Assembly (NCBI GenBank): GCA_947095585.1
Contig: OX352761.1
Coordinates: forward strand, 23,837,777-23,901,776
DNA from: Nephrocerus scutellatus
Lineage: Eukaryota > Arthropoda > Insecta > Diptera > Pipunculidae
Direction: 5' to 3'
DNA: 64,000 nucleotides
The position numbers and the translations under genes were made by a program. Positions 20,659-32,300 of this stretch are shown in pieces. The notes under the pieces are model-generated. The model was not told the origin of the DNA. It saw only the letters and a list, made by a program, of their open reading frames with translations, and made no database searches. Every line of letters begins with the position of its first letter. The stretch's first letter is position 1.

Positions 20659-22593
20659 ATGTGGAAGGCTAGTGCTGGACATAAAATACAGAATGATGCT
20701 TCAAGTGACAATGATGATGATTGGGAAACCGATCCAGATTTTGTAAATGACGTCACTGAACAAGAACAACGGTGGGGCTCCAAGACTGTAGCGGGAAGTG
20801 GTCGAACTGCTGGTTCAATTAAGTAAGAAAGTTTTATTTGTTAATAAATAACTTAATTAAATAAATTTGTCGCTTCCAATGAAAGTATGCAGCAATTGCG
20901 AGAGGAGACAGAAAAGGCGGACCATGATAAAAAAAGGAAACAAATTGAGGAACAGAATCCTGGCTATGGCTATGGTGGTAAATTTGGTGTTCAAACAGAT
21001 CGTATGGACAAATCCGCCGTTGGTCATGACTACCAAGGAAAAGTTGAAAAACATGCCTCTCAGAAGGACTACAGCGATGGTTTCGGTGGAAAGTTTGGAA
21101 TACAGAAAGATCGTGTAGACAAATCGGCTGTAAGCTGGGACTACAATGAGAAAACAGAAAAACATAGTTCACAGAAAGATTATGCCAGTGGATTCGGTGG
21201 AAAATTCGGTGTACAGTCGGACCGTGTTGATAAATCCGCTGTGGGCTGGGATCACGTCGAAAAGGTTGAGAAACACGAGTCTCAAAAAGGCAATTATTTT
21301 TTATGCGAAGCTCTTATGAACAACAATAAAAACCATTGCTTTGTTTTTAGATTATTCGAAGGGATTTGGAGGTAAATTTGGTGTCCAAGAGGACCGTAAA
21401 GACAAATCAGCTGTCGGCTGGGATCATATTGAAGCACCACAGAAGCACGAAAGTCAGTTGGACCACAAAGTTGTAAGTTATGCAAACGATTTTAAAACGT
21501 TGACCGTGATTCCCGATACAATTTTAAATGATTCGCACATATTTCCAGGGCTTTGGTGGAAAATTCGGTGTTCAAAAAGATCGTATGGATAAATCGGCCA
21601 GCGGTTACGATGATGATAATAAAAATAAAGTGGGAACAACTTACGCCAAGGTTAGACCAAACATCGAAGGAGCTAAGCCATCGAATTTAAGGGCGAAATT
21701 CGAAAATCTTGCCAAGAACACAGAGGAAGAAACGCGAAAACGTGCAGGCGAACAAAAAAAACTTCGCGAAGAGAAAGACCGTAGTGATCGAGAGCAGGCA
21801 TCGAAAAAGACAATTGTCGAGTCTACACCTTTGCCAGCGGCCGAGGAAGCTTGCTCGGAGCCTGTTAGTCGATCTGCTATAGCAACTGGCCGTAAAGGTG
21901 GTATCGGAAATGCCATTAGTGCTTTTAACCAAATGCAATCACCAACAGAATCAACGCATACGCGCAAAGAACCAATTATCATTCCCAGGAGGCAGGATGA
22001 GCCTAACGTGGAACATACAAATAGTGTACTGCCAGTAGCTCCACAACCTGATGTAATTCCAGCAACTGAGATAAATAAAGAAAAAGTCCAACAAGCGCCA
22101 GTTGCAAAAGCATTAAACTTACAAGAACAAAAATCGTCGCAAAGTGATACAGAGGAAAAAACCGAACAAAATGTTGCTTCCAATGTGCATCTCTCAGAGC
22201 AATCACAAGCCTCGCATTCAAAAGTTGAGCCAGAGCCAATTTATCAAAATCAAGAAGAAGCTGCACAGGCTCAAATTGCTCCTCCAGACGAATCAATCTA
22301 CGCCAATACAGAGAATCTTTCTGAGTATATCGAAGACACCGGTATCAAGGCGATCGCACTGTACGATTATCAGGCTGCTGATGATGACGAGATTTCCTTT
22401 GATCCCGATGATATCATAACCCATATTGAAATGGTTTTTATATCCCGTTTTCCTCTTTATTTAATTTATATTTATATATTCCTTTGTTATTAATTAACAG
22501 ATTGATGAAGGTTGGTGGCGTGGCATGTGCAAGAACCGTTACGGTCTGTTCCCGGCAAACTATGTGCAGCTAATTCAGCAGCAACAAACGTAA
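20659..22593 (+). CDS. Cortactin: Cortactin (Arp2/3-activating actin-binding protein)
   Basis: Promotes branched actin networks by binding Arp2/3 and F-actin at the cell cortex. Five coding exons: 20659-20822, 20886-21289, 21351-21472, 21549-22433 and 22501-22593; joined they give 555 codons plus stop in one frame. The N-terminal acidic region has the DDW motif (residues 20-22) for Arp2/3. About four and a half 37-residue actin-binding repeats follow, each starting with a YGGKFGVQ or [12 protein letters not shown] motif and DKSAV (residues ~77-245). Next come a charged helical segment ([20 protein letters not shown]), a Pro/Ser/Glu-rich linker and a C-terminal SH3 domain ([19 protein letters not shown]...WW...NYV), split by the last intron. 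Intron 2 (61 bases) begins with GC, not GT. Length and domain order match fly cortactin. Confidence 0.96.
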
Positions 22594-23444
22594 AAGAACA
22601 TACGACTTTTCCATTAAATTTTTTGTTTCCATGTCAAGTTCTTTACTGTTGAGACGACGACCAGAGTTGTACCATTTGCATTGTAATAAGTATTAACCGT
22701 TAAGATGAAACCTTTTTTTAGCATTGAACTTTTTATACATTGTATTGCGTTTAGTGTTTTACATAATTATTGACAACCGATTTATCTCTTTTTATAAGTG
22801 TTTGTATTTTTTTCAATTTTGTATTGACTTTTTATTTTATTTATATATTATACAAATATTCCATTTTTTATTTTTCCTATTAAAACTGATTTTTACAAGT
22901 TTAATGCAATATTCTTGTTGTTAATGCAATATGTACACAAAATTTGTTTTCTATGTAAAAAAAAGATACGTTATATCATACAAAAGTCTGTTAAATATAA
23001 TAATAAAAATTCTTCCTAAAAGTTAAAACATAGCACTGTTATGTCAAATTGAACATTACGTTGTTTATTTAGAATACAATTTTCGCAATTATTGAAATAA
23101 ATATTTCACTGGCTGTGTGGTATTGGCTTGGTATCGTCGTTGTACTCCAAGTTTCACGATCCGAAAGGCATCATTGTGATGTTGTTCATCGCGAAGGTTT
23201 TTATCTTCCCTACTATTTGTATGCCGCTGCTGATGCAATCAAAAACATTATCCATATTGGTATGACGGAATTTATCCCTTTCAGGAATAAGTGTCAAACC
23301 TAAGGAGGATTGATGGAATGACTCGAGCTGTAAAGAGGCTTCTACGATTAGAGAGGTATGCTTTCGGTTTTTACAAAGTAAACCCTCCTAAGGAAAACCG
23401 AATAAAATAAATTTTTACAGCTGACTCCACGCTTCCGGACTGTG
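22594..23444. other. Cortactin 3' UTR and spacer
   Basis: Very AT-rich 3' UTR. AATAAA-type signals occur around 23001 and 23094. After about 23100 the base composition changes, but no gene is recognised; the 62-codon plus-strand frame at 23115 has no motif. Confidence 0.5.
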
Positions 23445-25025
23445 CATTGCTGCCGCCTGTACCTCAGATTATTGAACACTATGGGACAGATCTTCATTCG
23501 TCCTCTTGCAGTTGCTAGAGTTTTAAATGATCTCAACACTCACAAATCCGCTGGTATTTCCCCATTAGCGTAAGCTTTTCCATCTATCCTATTCTTCTAG
23601 ACTCTTCCGAAGAAGTTGGAAAAAAAACTTTGTCCCACCCATACACAAAAAGGCGAGCCGTCGTCTGAAGTTTGTGAGGCTTCTTCTTGATTTGTAAATT
23701 CTTCGTACCGACCCATTGCACTTACATCCATTCTTTCCAAGATCATGGAAACGCTGATCAATTTTTAGCTCATGGAATATCTTGAAACCAACGAAATCCT
23801 TAGTGACCAACAGTACGGATTTTGTGGACAACGTTCTACTGGTGATTTGATTGCATATCTCACCGCACAGTGGAACCGGTCTTTCCATCGATTTGGTGAA
23901 AGCAAAGTCGTTGCACTCGATATTTCCAAGCCTTTGACAGAGTTTGGCACCTAGCTCTTTGTCCAAAATGCGTGCTTATGGAGTCAAGGTAAAACTGCTT
24001 CATTCGATTAGAAGCAATCTTTTGAACCGCTCAATTAACGTTGTATCGGACGGTTTCAAGTCTAAAATACATAACACAAACGCTGGTGTTCCCCAGGGCT
24101 CTGTTTTGTCTCCGACACTATTTCTCATTTTTATTATTGATTCTTGTCTTTTACTTCTAATTGACTCTTTCGCTGACGACAGCACTCTCAGCTTCTCATA
24201 TAAGTTTAATGATCGTCCCTCCACTTCTCATGTGGAACTCAAACAACTACATATGTTAAGCACGTTAAATTCTGAACTGGACAGCATAATGGGGAAAAAC
24301 CCGAGTAAAATTTACCGCTTCAAAAACCAAATGCTGTCTCCTTTCGTCCTAACGAATCTTAAATCCACTGCCTTTATCAATGAATGGCACTTGCATGTAC
24401 ATACATTATCGATATGTACATTAACGTCAACCTTCGTTGGAATGACCATATATTCACTGTCGCCAAAAATGCTGCGAAGTGCGAAATGTTTAGGTTTTCT
24501 AATTTGATTTGGCTACTATCTACAATGCGTTCATTCACCCTAAACTTAAGTGTATTTGTCATATCTGGTCTGGGTGCCCAAAACTAACTTCCATCAGCTA
24601 GAAAGAATACAACACCGTTATCGTTATCGGTGACGAAAAAATTGCAAAATCAATAGATTCGCTTGAACACCGCAGGAACGTTTCCTGCTTGTCACTGTTT
24701 TATCGCTTCTTCCACCAGCGGTGCTCAAGAGAAATAGCCAGCTGTACACCAACTTTCTTTGAATTCAACCGCAACATTTGTGGCGCTCTATACGCTCACC
24801 AGTTTACCTTCAAGCCCATCTTCGGACGTACAGTTAAGTTAGATTCGTTCTTCAGCCGTACAACACGTATGTGGGATGCCTTGCCAAGCTCTGTCTTTCC
24901 ACAGGCACAAGCTCATAGATATCACCTCTTTAATCCTCCTTTTCCGCCCACGCTGTGCTAAGCATATAACCGAGCATTATAATGATGCGAAACCCTTTTC
25001 GCGTGCGCAAATTATAATAAAAATA
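23445..25025 (+). pseudogene. family A LINE, copy 2
   Basis: Plus-strand copy from upstream of RT to the 3' end. LNDLNTHKSAGISPL is at about 23520; YLETNEILSDQQYGFCGQRS and KVVALDISK lie at 23772-23930; VVSDGFKSKIHNTNAGVPQG is at about 24040; SFADDSTLSFSYKF at 24168-24210 keeps the catalytic FADD; and FKPIFGRTVKLDSFFSRTTR lies at 24810-24870. It ends with TTTTCGCGTGCGCAAATTAT near 25010. Several frameshifts break it, but this is the best-preserved RT of the family here. Confidence 0.86.
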
Positions 25026-25150
25026 AACCCCAAAAATCCAAGACGTGCATTTTTCACCAATTTTGGTCCAGTTTGATTTTTTGGTAGCTGTCTGATTTTG
25101 CGTATCAGCTGATCTATAAATGCTAAAAATTCTGTCTTACATTTGTGAAC

Positions 25151-25318
25151 TTTAGCTGTATTTTATTTGCCGAGGAATAAGGAATTAGAATATGAAAACC
25201 AACAAAAGAAGGAACAACAACAATTGCACTGTCGAATTCCTTCTTTGGAATTGTGAAAACCTGCTGTTTGGCTGGTTTTGACATTCGAAATCCGAACTCG
25301 CTCGGCAAATAAAATGCA
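25151..25318. mobile_element. MITE-like hairpin
   Basis: AGCTGTATTTTATTTGCCGAG on the left and, inverted, AGCTGCATTTTATTTGCCGAG on the right: 20 of 21 bases paired over a 168-bp unit. Non-coding. Confidence 0.55.
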
Positions 25319-26257
25319 GCTGTATTGTGCTACGCCGAGAGTTCGTCAAAACGGTGAGTAAGGTGACTTCGACGATGAACTTGTGTGTCTTAACATGTAC
25401 TCGCGTGATATTTATTGAGTAAGGGGCTGGCGAACATGATCGCTGGATTTCCAAATATTTTGATTTTTCTCGTTGTTCGCGAACATGTTCGTCGTCTGAG
25501 CCTATGTTTTCACAACGCCATACAAATTTTCATTCTAAAAAAAATTTCAAAAAAAAAAATTTATTGTGAAAATTTTTTGTGTATATGTATATTGGAAATT
25601 TTTTTTCATCGGCATCATGGCTTCGAGTGTAATTACCGAAAACGTAACACCGGAACAGTGAACCTAACCTACCAACAATTTGGCTAGTCACTTAACACTT
25701 ACGTTACGCGCCGTTTTCACGTCAATTTCCTGGTAACTGGGTTCAAACCCTCCATGGAAACGAGATAAATACTACAATAAAATAATTTGCTTGTGTGCAT
25801 GTACACGTATACGGGCTTCAAATAATGCTGCAGCATATGTGAGCCAAATTGAAAGAAAAATGTTGTAGGGTTATTTAAGCGATTTTCAATGTCAGCACAA
25901 ATAAAAATGGCGAAGTCGCACTACAAACACCGATATGGAGGCAGAGATAATTTAGAACATATATATTAGTGAGCGTTAAAATTGGTAGCTGTGATCATCG
26001 TAATTATGAACGAAACCACACCTAATGCACTACAAAACTCAATATTTAGAACATATATTACCTTACAATACAGATGCAAAAAAAAAACATGTTTTCCCAT
26101 GTACGATTACATATGTTTTAAATTTTTTATTCAATTTTTGCCATGGGTTTTTGTCAGCGATAACTCTATAATTTTACTCACACAAGCAAAATATTTTATT
26201 GCAGCATTATTGTTTTTTTTACGTGGAAACGGCACGTTTTTCTGAAGCGTTTTCTTA
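25319..26257. other. no gene seen
   Basis: AT-rich; short hydrophobic frames are typical of random AT-rich DNA. Confidence 0.5.
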
Positions 26258-26969
26258 GGCCCGATTTTATGAACGCGATGAACGAAATGAGAAAATTAAT
26301 CTAAAGATTTTTTTCTACTCTCTGTTTTATCTGCTGATTTTTGTGGGTATATCAGAGGGTAAAAAAGGTTGTTGTTGTTGTAATTATAAATTTTGACGTT
26401 TTAAAATTTAAACATTATATTTATTAGTGAGAATTTAGAATTGAGAAGAGATCAATTGATATTATTTTAATAAATTAAATTAATTTAAATTAATTGAAAA
26501 TGGAATAAAAAAAAAGAAAAATAAGTTTATGTTTAGTAAGTACAAAATAATTAAAAAATATAAAAATATGGGGATATCGAAATTTTTAATCATACACACA
26601 ACATAAAATGTTAGTATCTATACATATAAAACAAAGTCGGGTTAGTTACACCATTTATAACTCGATTTTTATCATTTTTGTTTTGTTGTATTTGTCTCCG
26701 CCAGGAACAGCATAATAATTATTAAAACATCGGAAAAATTCACAAAAAAAATTATGTAGTAGGGATGGGGCAGCCGAGAAACGCGGGTGTAAGTGGGCGT
26801 GGCGTCAGTGGGCCGGTAGCAAAGCACCCGGGAACTAGTAAACTATATAATATAAGTGTATACGTCAAAAAAGTGTTACCACTCATACAAAAAACTGTGG
26901 TATAACTGCAATAAAACCTGTAATAATTTACGAATTTTTATAATCTATCGTCGTTCATAAAATCGGGCC
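26258..26969. mobile_element. 712-bp MITE, PIF/Harbinger-like
   Basis: Perfect 18-bp terminal inverted repeats GGCCCGATTTTATGAACG flanked on both sides by TTA (26255-26257 and 26970-26972). A TTA/TAA duplication is the hallmark of PIF/Harbinger elements. The interior is AT-rich and non-coding, so it depends on a transposase elsewhere. Confidence 0.75.
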
Positions 26970-27179
26970 TTAATGTCTGAAACACAAACACGCGAGTTCA
27001 GCCATACGATTTCAATGCTTCCTATCACAATGTCGCTTCGGCTTCAACGTTTCGTTTGGCAATCGTAAAAAAAACATAATGCTACGTAACGAAGCTACAA
27101 AAGGAAGCTCTAGTTCAAAAGTGCTGAACATTTGCTTTGCCTGACAGCTCAACAGCTGTGAAAAAACCACAACAAACAA

Positions 27180-27415
27180 AATTGGTGAAAATGCGCATGG
27201 CTACTGAGCATGAGGTTCGTGGTTCGATTCCCAGTAACACCAAAAGTATTTTTCACGGTGTCCCACCTCTCGCGAATGGGTGACAAACGTTCCGAGAGTA
27301 ATAACTTGTCACGCAAAGCTTCTCAATTCGCCGTTCGGATCCGCCCTTAAATTGTAGTGTAAATACGTGCACAACACAAATGTTCCCGAGCTAAGCCTTG
27401 GACCGCAACGGTCTA
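27180..27415 (+). mobile_element. tRNA-derived SINE
   Basis: Plus-strand copy. The head starts around TTGGTGAAAATGCGCATGGC, B box GGTTCGATTCC (27220-27230), then the shared body (TTTTTCACGGTGTCCCACCT, GACAAACGTTCCGAGAG) and tail (GCCTTGGACCGCAACGGTC). Confidence 0.75.
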
Positions 27416-28814
27416 TCTATAACTTAATTATTTAAAACTTAATTTCACCAAGATGAATTAAAATTTGTGTATTAACCTTGAACGCTTTAAATTTAAACAT
27501 TAAAAAATAGATTATTTGGATTTGGTAGAAATTATCGACAAAAACTTTATCGTAAGTTGTCCGAGAAAAATTGCACCTAATAAACACCATTGAATAGGTA
27601 GTCAATGTTGCTAATGTAGTTATTATTTTTTTTCCTCATAGTTCAACAACTCTGCTTGCAAGTCATTGTTGACAGCTGGCAGATGACACTGACGTTTATT
27701 TCAAACACAATTACCGATTGCAGACTCATCAAAAATGTAGTTTTCATTCAAAATTACAATTCTCTTACAGTCACTCCGTGGTCTTATAACCTTTCGTACG
27801 TTGTACGTACGACGAGCACGAGAACTCCGGACGTGTCGCAAACGGATTGGTGGTAATCGTTTATCGGTAACACCACTGAGATTTTAATAGTGAGAAGTGA
27901 CAGCTTCACGAATAATTTAAATTCAGTCATCTCGCCAAATTGCTTAGTGCGATTAGAAGCAGGAAACAGAATCAGTTTGAGGATTCTTGTTTACAATTAT
28001 TGAGTTACTGGTCCATACTGTGTTGATATGCTTACTAAAAGTGCAGGAGAATACCTTGAGTTTTATTTTTTGTAATGATTTAATTAAATACAATTTTAAC
28101 ATTGTTATCACCGATTGTGTTTGGTGCTGTTGCATGGAAGCGCATAACAGCAAGGAACGACTTGCCTTAGTTCTTATTAAGTCTGCACAATTTTAAAGAT
28201 TACTTGGTTTACTACGATACAAATAAAGCCTTTTCAAGGTAAATAAACAGAAGTTAAGGTGATTCAAGTAAGTTTTTTAACACATGCTATCATTTAGAGT
28301 AGAATTTTATCAAATTGTATATTTTTGTTCGATATTTATTTTTTATTTATCTGCTTTGTTCTAACGCAATATGTTGATGACGTTTGCGTAAAATAAGAGC
28401 AATTCAGCAGAAATCACTTTAATTGGTCATGGCTAAGAGAGTAGTGACAGAGGGAGATTGATTGATTTTTTTTTTTCTAAAAAAGTGGAATTTCAAAGAG
28501 TAGTAAATACAAAAAGAATTTGTTTGGCCAGTGTTGCCGAACACTTTTTATTAAATTGATAATTTTAATGTGGAACTTTTTCTTTTTCCAAGGGCATGGT
28601 ATAAAAATTTAACGAATACTGATCTTACAACATTCTTGAAATTTAATTAGATGTTTTGTTTCTGCATTAGTGATGCTTAACTAACAAAGAGCTGGTTTTG
28701 ATTTTTATGGCCGCATGTGCACACATTATCTAATCTGCGAATATACGGAAATTTATGCGGCTATAATGGACTTTAACTTCGATTAGTTTAGATTTCGTTC
28801 ACTTCGGCGGCATC
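27416..28814. other. no gene seen
   Basis: AT-rich. A short palindromic stretch (CGTACGTTGTACGTACG, 27797-27813) is the only local structure noticed. Confidence 0.45.
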
Positions 28815-29335
28815 AGATTGTGCCATGTTTTTTTTTCAAAACAGACGATGCAACAATATTCCACTCTTGGTAATGAGCCTTTAGACTTCTTATTAGTCCC
28901 TGGTGCCTGGTCCATCGGCTGAATAAAGTACAGTTGGGAATGAAATACCTGATCGACACGTGATCTCTCTTGCAAAGCTCTTCATCAAACGGAAGTCCTA
29001 CTTTTGTGCAGGAATATAGTTGTTGTCGTACCAATTCAAAAATATTGCTTGGGTAATCCATGCTTTGCTGGCCTATACAAAATTAGTTAAAAATATTATT
29101 TTTTAACCCACTAAGTTTAAGACTTACCTTATACACCACTGGAAGTTCAGTTATATTTTTAAAGCCCTCGGACGGACACTTTTTCCTATCACTAATAATT
29201 TGTAATTATGGGTGCCAGCTGCATTTGCGCACACAAGAACCGAAAGCCTATCTTTAGATTCCTAAGCGCCACTTAGCGAAGCTTCCTCACCAAGACTTTC
29301 CAAAAGACCCCTGTTTCATTGGCGTTACAAACGTT
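28815..29335 (-). pseudogene. Tigger/jerky-type (pogo superfamily) transposase remnant
   Basis: Minus-strand pieces in three frames follow the DDE_1 transposase order: NANETGVFWK (about 29300-29330, where intact members have NADETGLFWK, so the first catalytic Asp is lost), [20 protein letters not shown] and VIGKS (about 29190-29250), [10 protein letters not shown] (29130-29160), ASKAWITQAIFLNWYDNNYI (29000-29060), and near 28900 FIPNC, QPMDQ in a shifted frame, then GLIRSLKAHYQEWN. A ~60-base insert with GTAAG and ATAG ends (29067-29127) separates two pieces and looks like an intron. The 82-codon open frame here is therefore not an ordinary gene. No terminal repeats found. Confidence 0.75.
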
Positions 29336-29504
29336 ACGTTACAATTTTATTTAATTTGAAGAACTTTCTAGTGCTTGTTTGGACGACATGGCTGCAACTT
29401 ATAATCAAACACTACGAGTGCTCACTAGATGTATTTTTTGATAGAAAATTAAACTTATTTTCTTCCTTTTAGTCTGGAAAACAAACGATGAAATTTTTTT
29501 CTTA

Positions 29505-29845
29505 GCCTAATGCTGGATTTACATTTGGGCCGTGCGAGAAAAATTGAGTAGGATGGCTGTTAAATTAAAATTTTGGTTAAAGTGAATTTAGACTATAGCC
29601 GTGCGAGATAAAATGAGCGGGACGACTATAGTTCAATTGAAGTTTTGTTTAGCCAGAAGAGATTTACACTACACGAATGTTATAGTTTTTTAATAGTAAC
29701 ATGGGAAATGTTATCTATATCATTATGGTAACATTTAAAAATATACTAATTCTCTTGTCTGGCTAACCACAATTTCTATTTAACAGCCGTCCTGCTCATT
29801 TCTTCACGCACGGCTCAAATGTATAGTCTAAATTCTCCATAAAAC
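29505..29845. mobile_element. fold-back MITE with doubled left arm
   Basis: GCCGTGCG(A/T)GA...AAATGAGC(G/A)GGACG appears at about 29605 and inverted at about 29780-29815. A second direct copy of the arm (GGGCCGTGCGAGAAAAATTGAG) lies at about 29528. The outer part GAATTTAGACTATA is also inverted at the right end. Non-coding. Confidence 0.6.
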
Positions 29846-30569
29846 GACGGTAAATTTGTTTTCCTGTTCAGACACGCATTCCTGTGCAAATGGCTTGTCA
29901 AGTGGCTAGAGGTCTGTTTCCGTACTATTAAATTATTAATTGTATTAAAACTTTTTTAGCAAAAGCGAAAATTGACATAAATTTTATTCAGAGAGAGCAA
30001 GCACAAGTACGGGAACGCGTAAAACCAAAAAATTGTCGTTTTGGAAGAAACTGTCAAAATTCTTACGCCAAAATTTTACATTCACAAGTAAGTTAGTTAT
30101 GTGGTTTCCTTTTTAAATAAAAAGTACAAAAATACTGCACTAAATTTCACAAAAGTGCACTCGATTTATTTTCCTATGTAACAATTTTAAAATAAAAAGA
30201 TTTGTTATCATTCTATCGTCGTCGTGGCATTTGTGCGACCATTTCGAAACAGATTCACATACAAAACGTGCGAGTGCACATTTTTTTTAGCTTATCGGCA
30301 AAAATTAGTGCACTTTGTTAAAAAAGTGTAGGCCACATAAGTTAGTTGTCAATAAATTCGTTTTTGACAGAATGTTTACATGTTACCCACAGAAATTTTT
30401 GTAGTTGAAGTTGGCAAAATTCGCATGGAGGGGAAATTAACTTAATCTCTATTTTCTGCTCTCTTTTACTATTTTTTCGAGTACGGGAACGCTTTTGAGT
30501 AAAAAGTCCTAACAGTTAGCAATAATTATTACTACTTTTGACTACGGGAACAGAACTGATCACAACATT
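29846..30569. other. no gene; possible further inverted repeat
   Basis: A weak inverted repeat (TTATGTGG...CTTTTTTAA type, about 30095-30125 against 30320-30350) may be another MITE. TACGGGAACG occurs at about 30009 and 30482. Confidence 0.3.
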
Positions 30570-32300
30570 CATCAATCTGCTGGGCTTGATGGTATTCCCG
30601 CTATAGTTTTAAAGTGTTCTTCCAACATTGGCATTGCCACTGCGCAGGATAAAAAAGGCGGTTCGCCTCTCTCTTTCCTCGTACCGACCCATTGCGGTAA
30701 AATCCATACCTTCTAAGGTCATGGAAACGCCGATCAATCGTAAGCTTATGCAATACCTTGCATCACGTAAAATCCTTAGCGACCAGTAGTACGGTTTTCG
30801 TAGGCAACGTTCTACAGGTTACCTGATTGATTATATAACTGAAAAGTCTATTCACAAATTTGGAGAAAGCCAAGTTTTTGCACTCGATATTTCCAAATCA
30901 TTTGACAAAGTAAAGCTCTTTTGTCGGAAATAAATGCCGTTCAACCAGGTCGTATTGGACGGTTTCAAATCCTATGTTCACCGCATAAACGACGGTATTC
31001 CCCAAGGCTCTGTTTTGTCCCTGATACTCTTTCTCATTTTCATTAATGATCTCCTGTTCTATACCTCTAATCTAACTCATTCTTTCGCTGATTACAGCAC
31101 TCTTAGCTTTTCATATGATTTCAGGCTTTCTGCACGCCCCCCCTCGAATCGCAAGTGGAATTTGAACAACAATGATAAGAATAATAATAAGAACTTTAAA
31201 TTTTACCTTGACAGCATAACAAGGTGGGGACTTCATAATAGAGTTGAAATTAACGCTTTAATAAAAACCAAAAGCTGTCTTCTCTTGTCCAAGCCTAATT
31301 TAAACCTCCAACCTTTATCCATGAATGGATTTTGCCTCAAATAAACTGAAAAACTCGAAATTCTCGGTATGTGTGTCAACGAAAAGTTTCCATGGAACGA
31401 CCACATATTAACCATCACTAAGAATGCTGCAAGATGTTTAGTTTAGGTACAGGTACAAATGTACTTCACTCCCTCTGGTCTGGCTACTATTTACAAGGCA
31501 TATATTCCCCCCTTAAATTGAATACTGTATTGTTTGGCAGTTGCCCCAAAGACCACATTACATCTACTAGACAGAATTCAGAACCGCGCGATAAAATTTA
31601 TTGGTGACGTAAATATCGCGAAAACAATCGAATCGCTTGAACATCGTAGGAATGTTTCCTGCTTATCACTGTCTTATCGCTTTTCCCACAAGAAATGTCC
31701 AGATTCATCCCGCCCATTATCGAACCCATCCATATTAATAATATTATTTGGCGCGACAGACCATTGTGGTCCAAGGCCTAACTTCTTGCGACCATTTGTG
31801 TTGCACATGTTAATTTTTGGACACAAATGGAAGGGACCTACAATTTAAGGCCGGATCCGAACGGCGAATTGGGAAGCTTTCCGTGACAAGGTATTAATTA
31901 CTCTCGGAACGTTTGTCACCCATTCGCGAGAGGTGGGACACCGTGAAAAATACTTTTGGTGTTGCTGGGATTCGAACCTGAACCTCCTGCGCAGCAGCCA
32001 TGTGCACTACCACTGAGCCACGGCGCCCATCCATATTACAAGTGCCTTAACTCGAGTCCATGGTCAACCATTACTCCTATCTTCGGTCGTAAAAACCAAT
32101 TCAGAGATTCCTTTTTTAGTCGCACAATAATTATGTGAAATGAATTGTGTCCGTATTTTAAGGGTCTGCAGTCTGCATTTAAGGCATACGTGCATCGACA
32201 TCTCATCTATTCATCTCTCTAAATTCCTAACGCCCACGCTGTGCTAAGCATTATAAGGGTGCAAATCCCTTAAGCGTGCGTACATTATAAAAAAAATCGC
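30570..32300 (+). pseudogene. family A LINE, copy 3, interrupted by a SINE
   Basis: Plus-strand RT remnant: YGFRRQRSTGYL-like (with a stop, about 30790), VFALDISKSFDK (about 30880), VVLDGFKSYVHRINDGIPQG (30946-31005), FINDLLFYTSN, SFADYSTLSFSYDF (catalytic FADD changed to FADY), LLDRIQNRAIKFIGDVNIAK (31564-31623), ITPIFGRKNQFRDSFFSRT (32070-32125). It ends near TTAAGCGTGCGTACATTATA. A SINE sits at 31738-32025 and splits the C-terminal part. Confidence 0.84.
31738..32025 (-). mobile_element. full-length tRNA-derived SINE with 13-bp TSD
   Basis: 288-bp insertion into LINE A, flanked by identical CCCATCCATATTA at 31725-31737 and 32026-32038. The minus-strand head GCCGTGGCTCAGTGGTAGTG contains an A box, and GGTTCGAATCC is a canonical B box, so it keeps the RNA polymerase III promoter. 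The body (CACGGTGTCCCACCTCTCGC) and tail define the family. Other copies are at 1005, 1497 and 27180. Confidence 0.9.

Noticed and set aside
21641..22183. 180-codon minus-strand frame opposite Cortactin
   Set aside because: Antisense shadow of the large Cortactin exon, with biased Ser/Cys composition.
28813..29061. 82-codon minus-strand frame as a host gene exon
   Set aside because: Read across frames, the region matches the order of Tigger/jerky-type transposase motifs; the open frame is a shifted shadow of that remnant.
31950..32025. tRNA gene on the minus strand
   Set aside because: A and B boxes are present but the stems do not form a cloverleaf, and the unit has a SINE body and a 13-bp target duplication.
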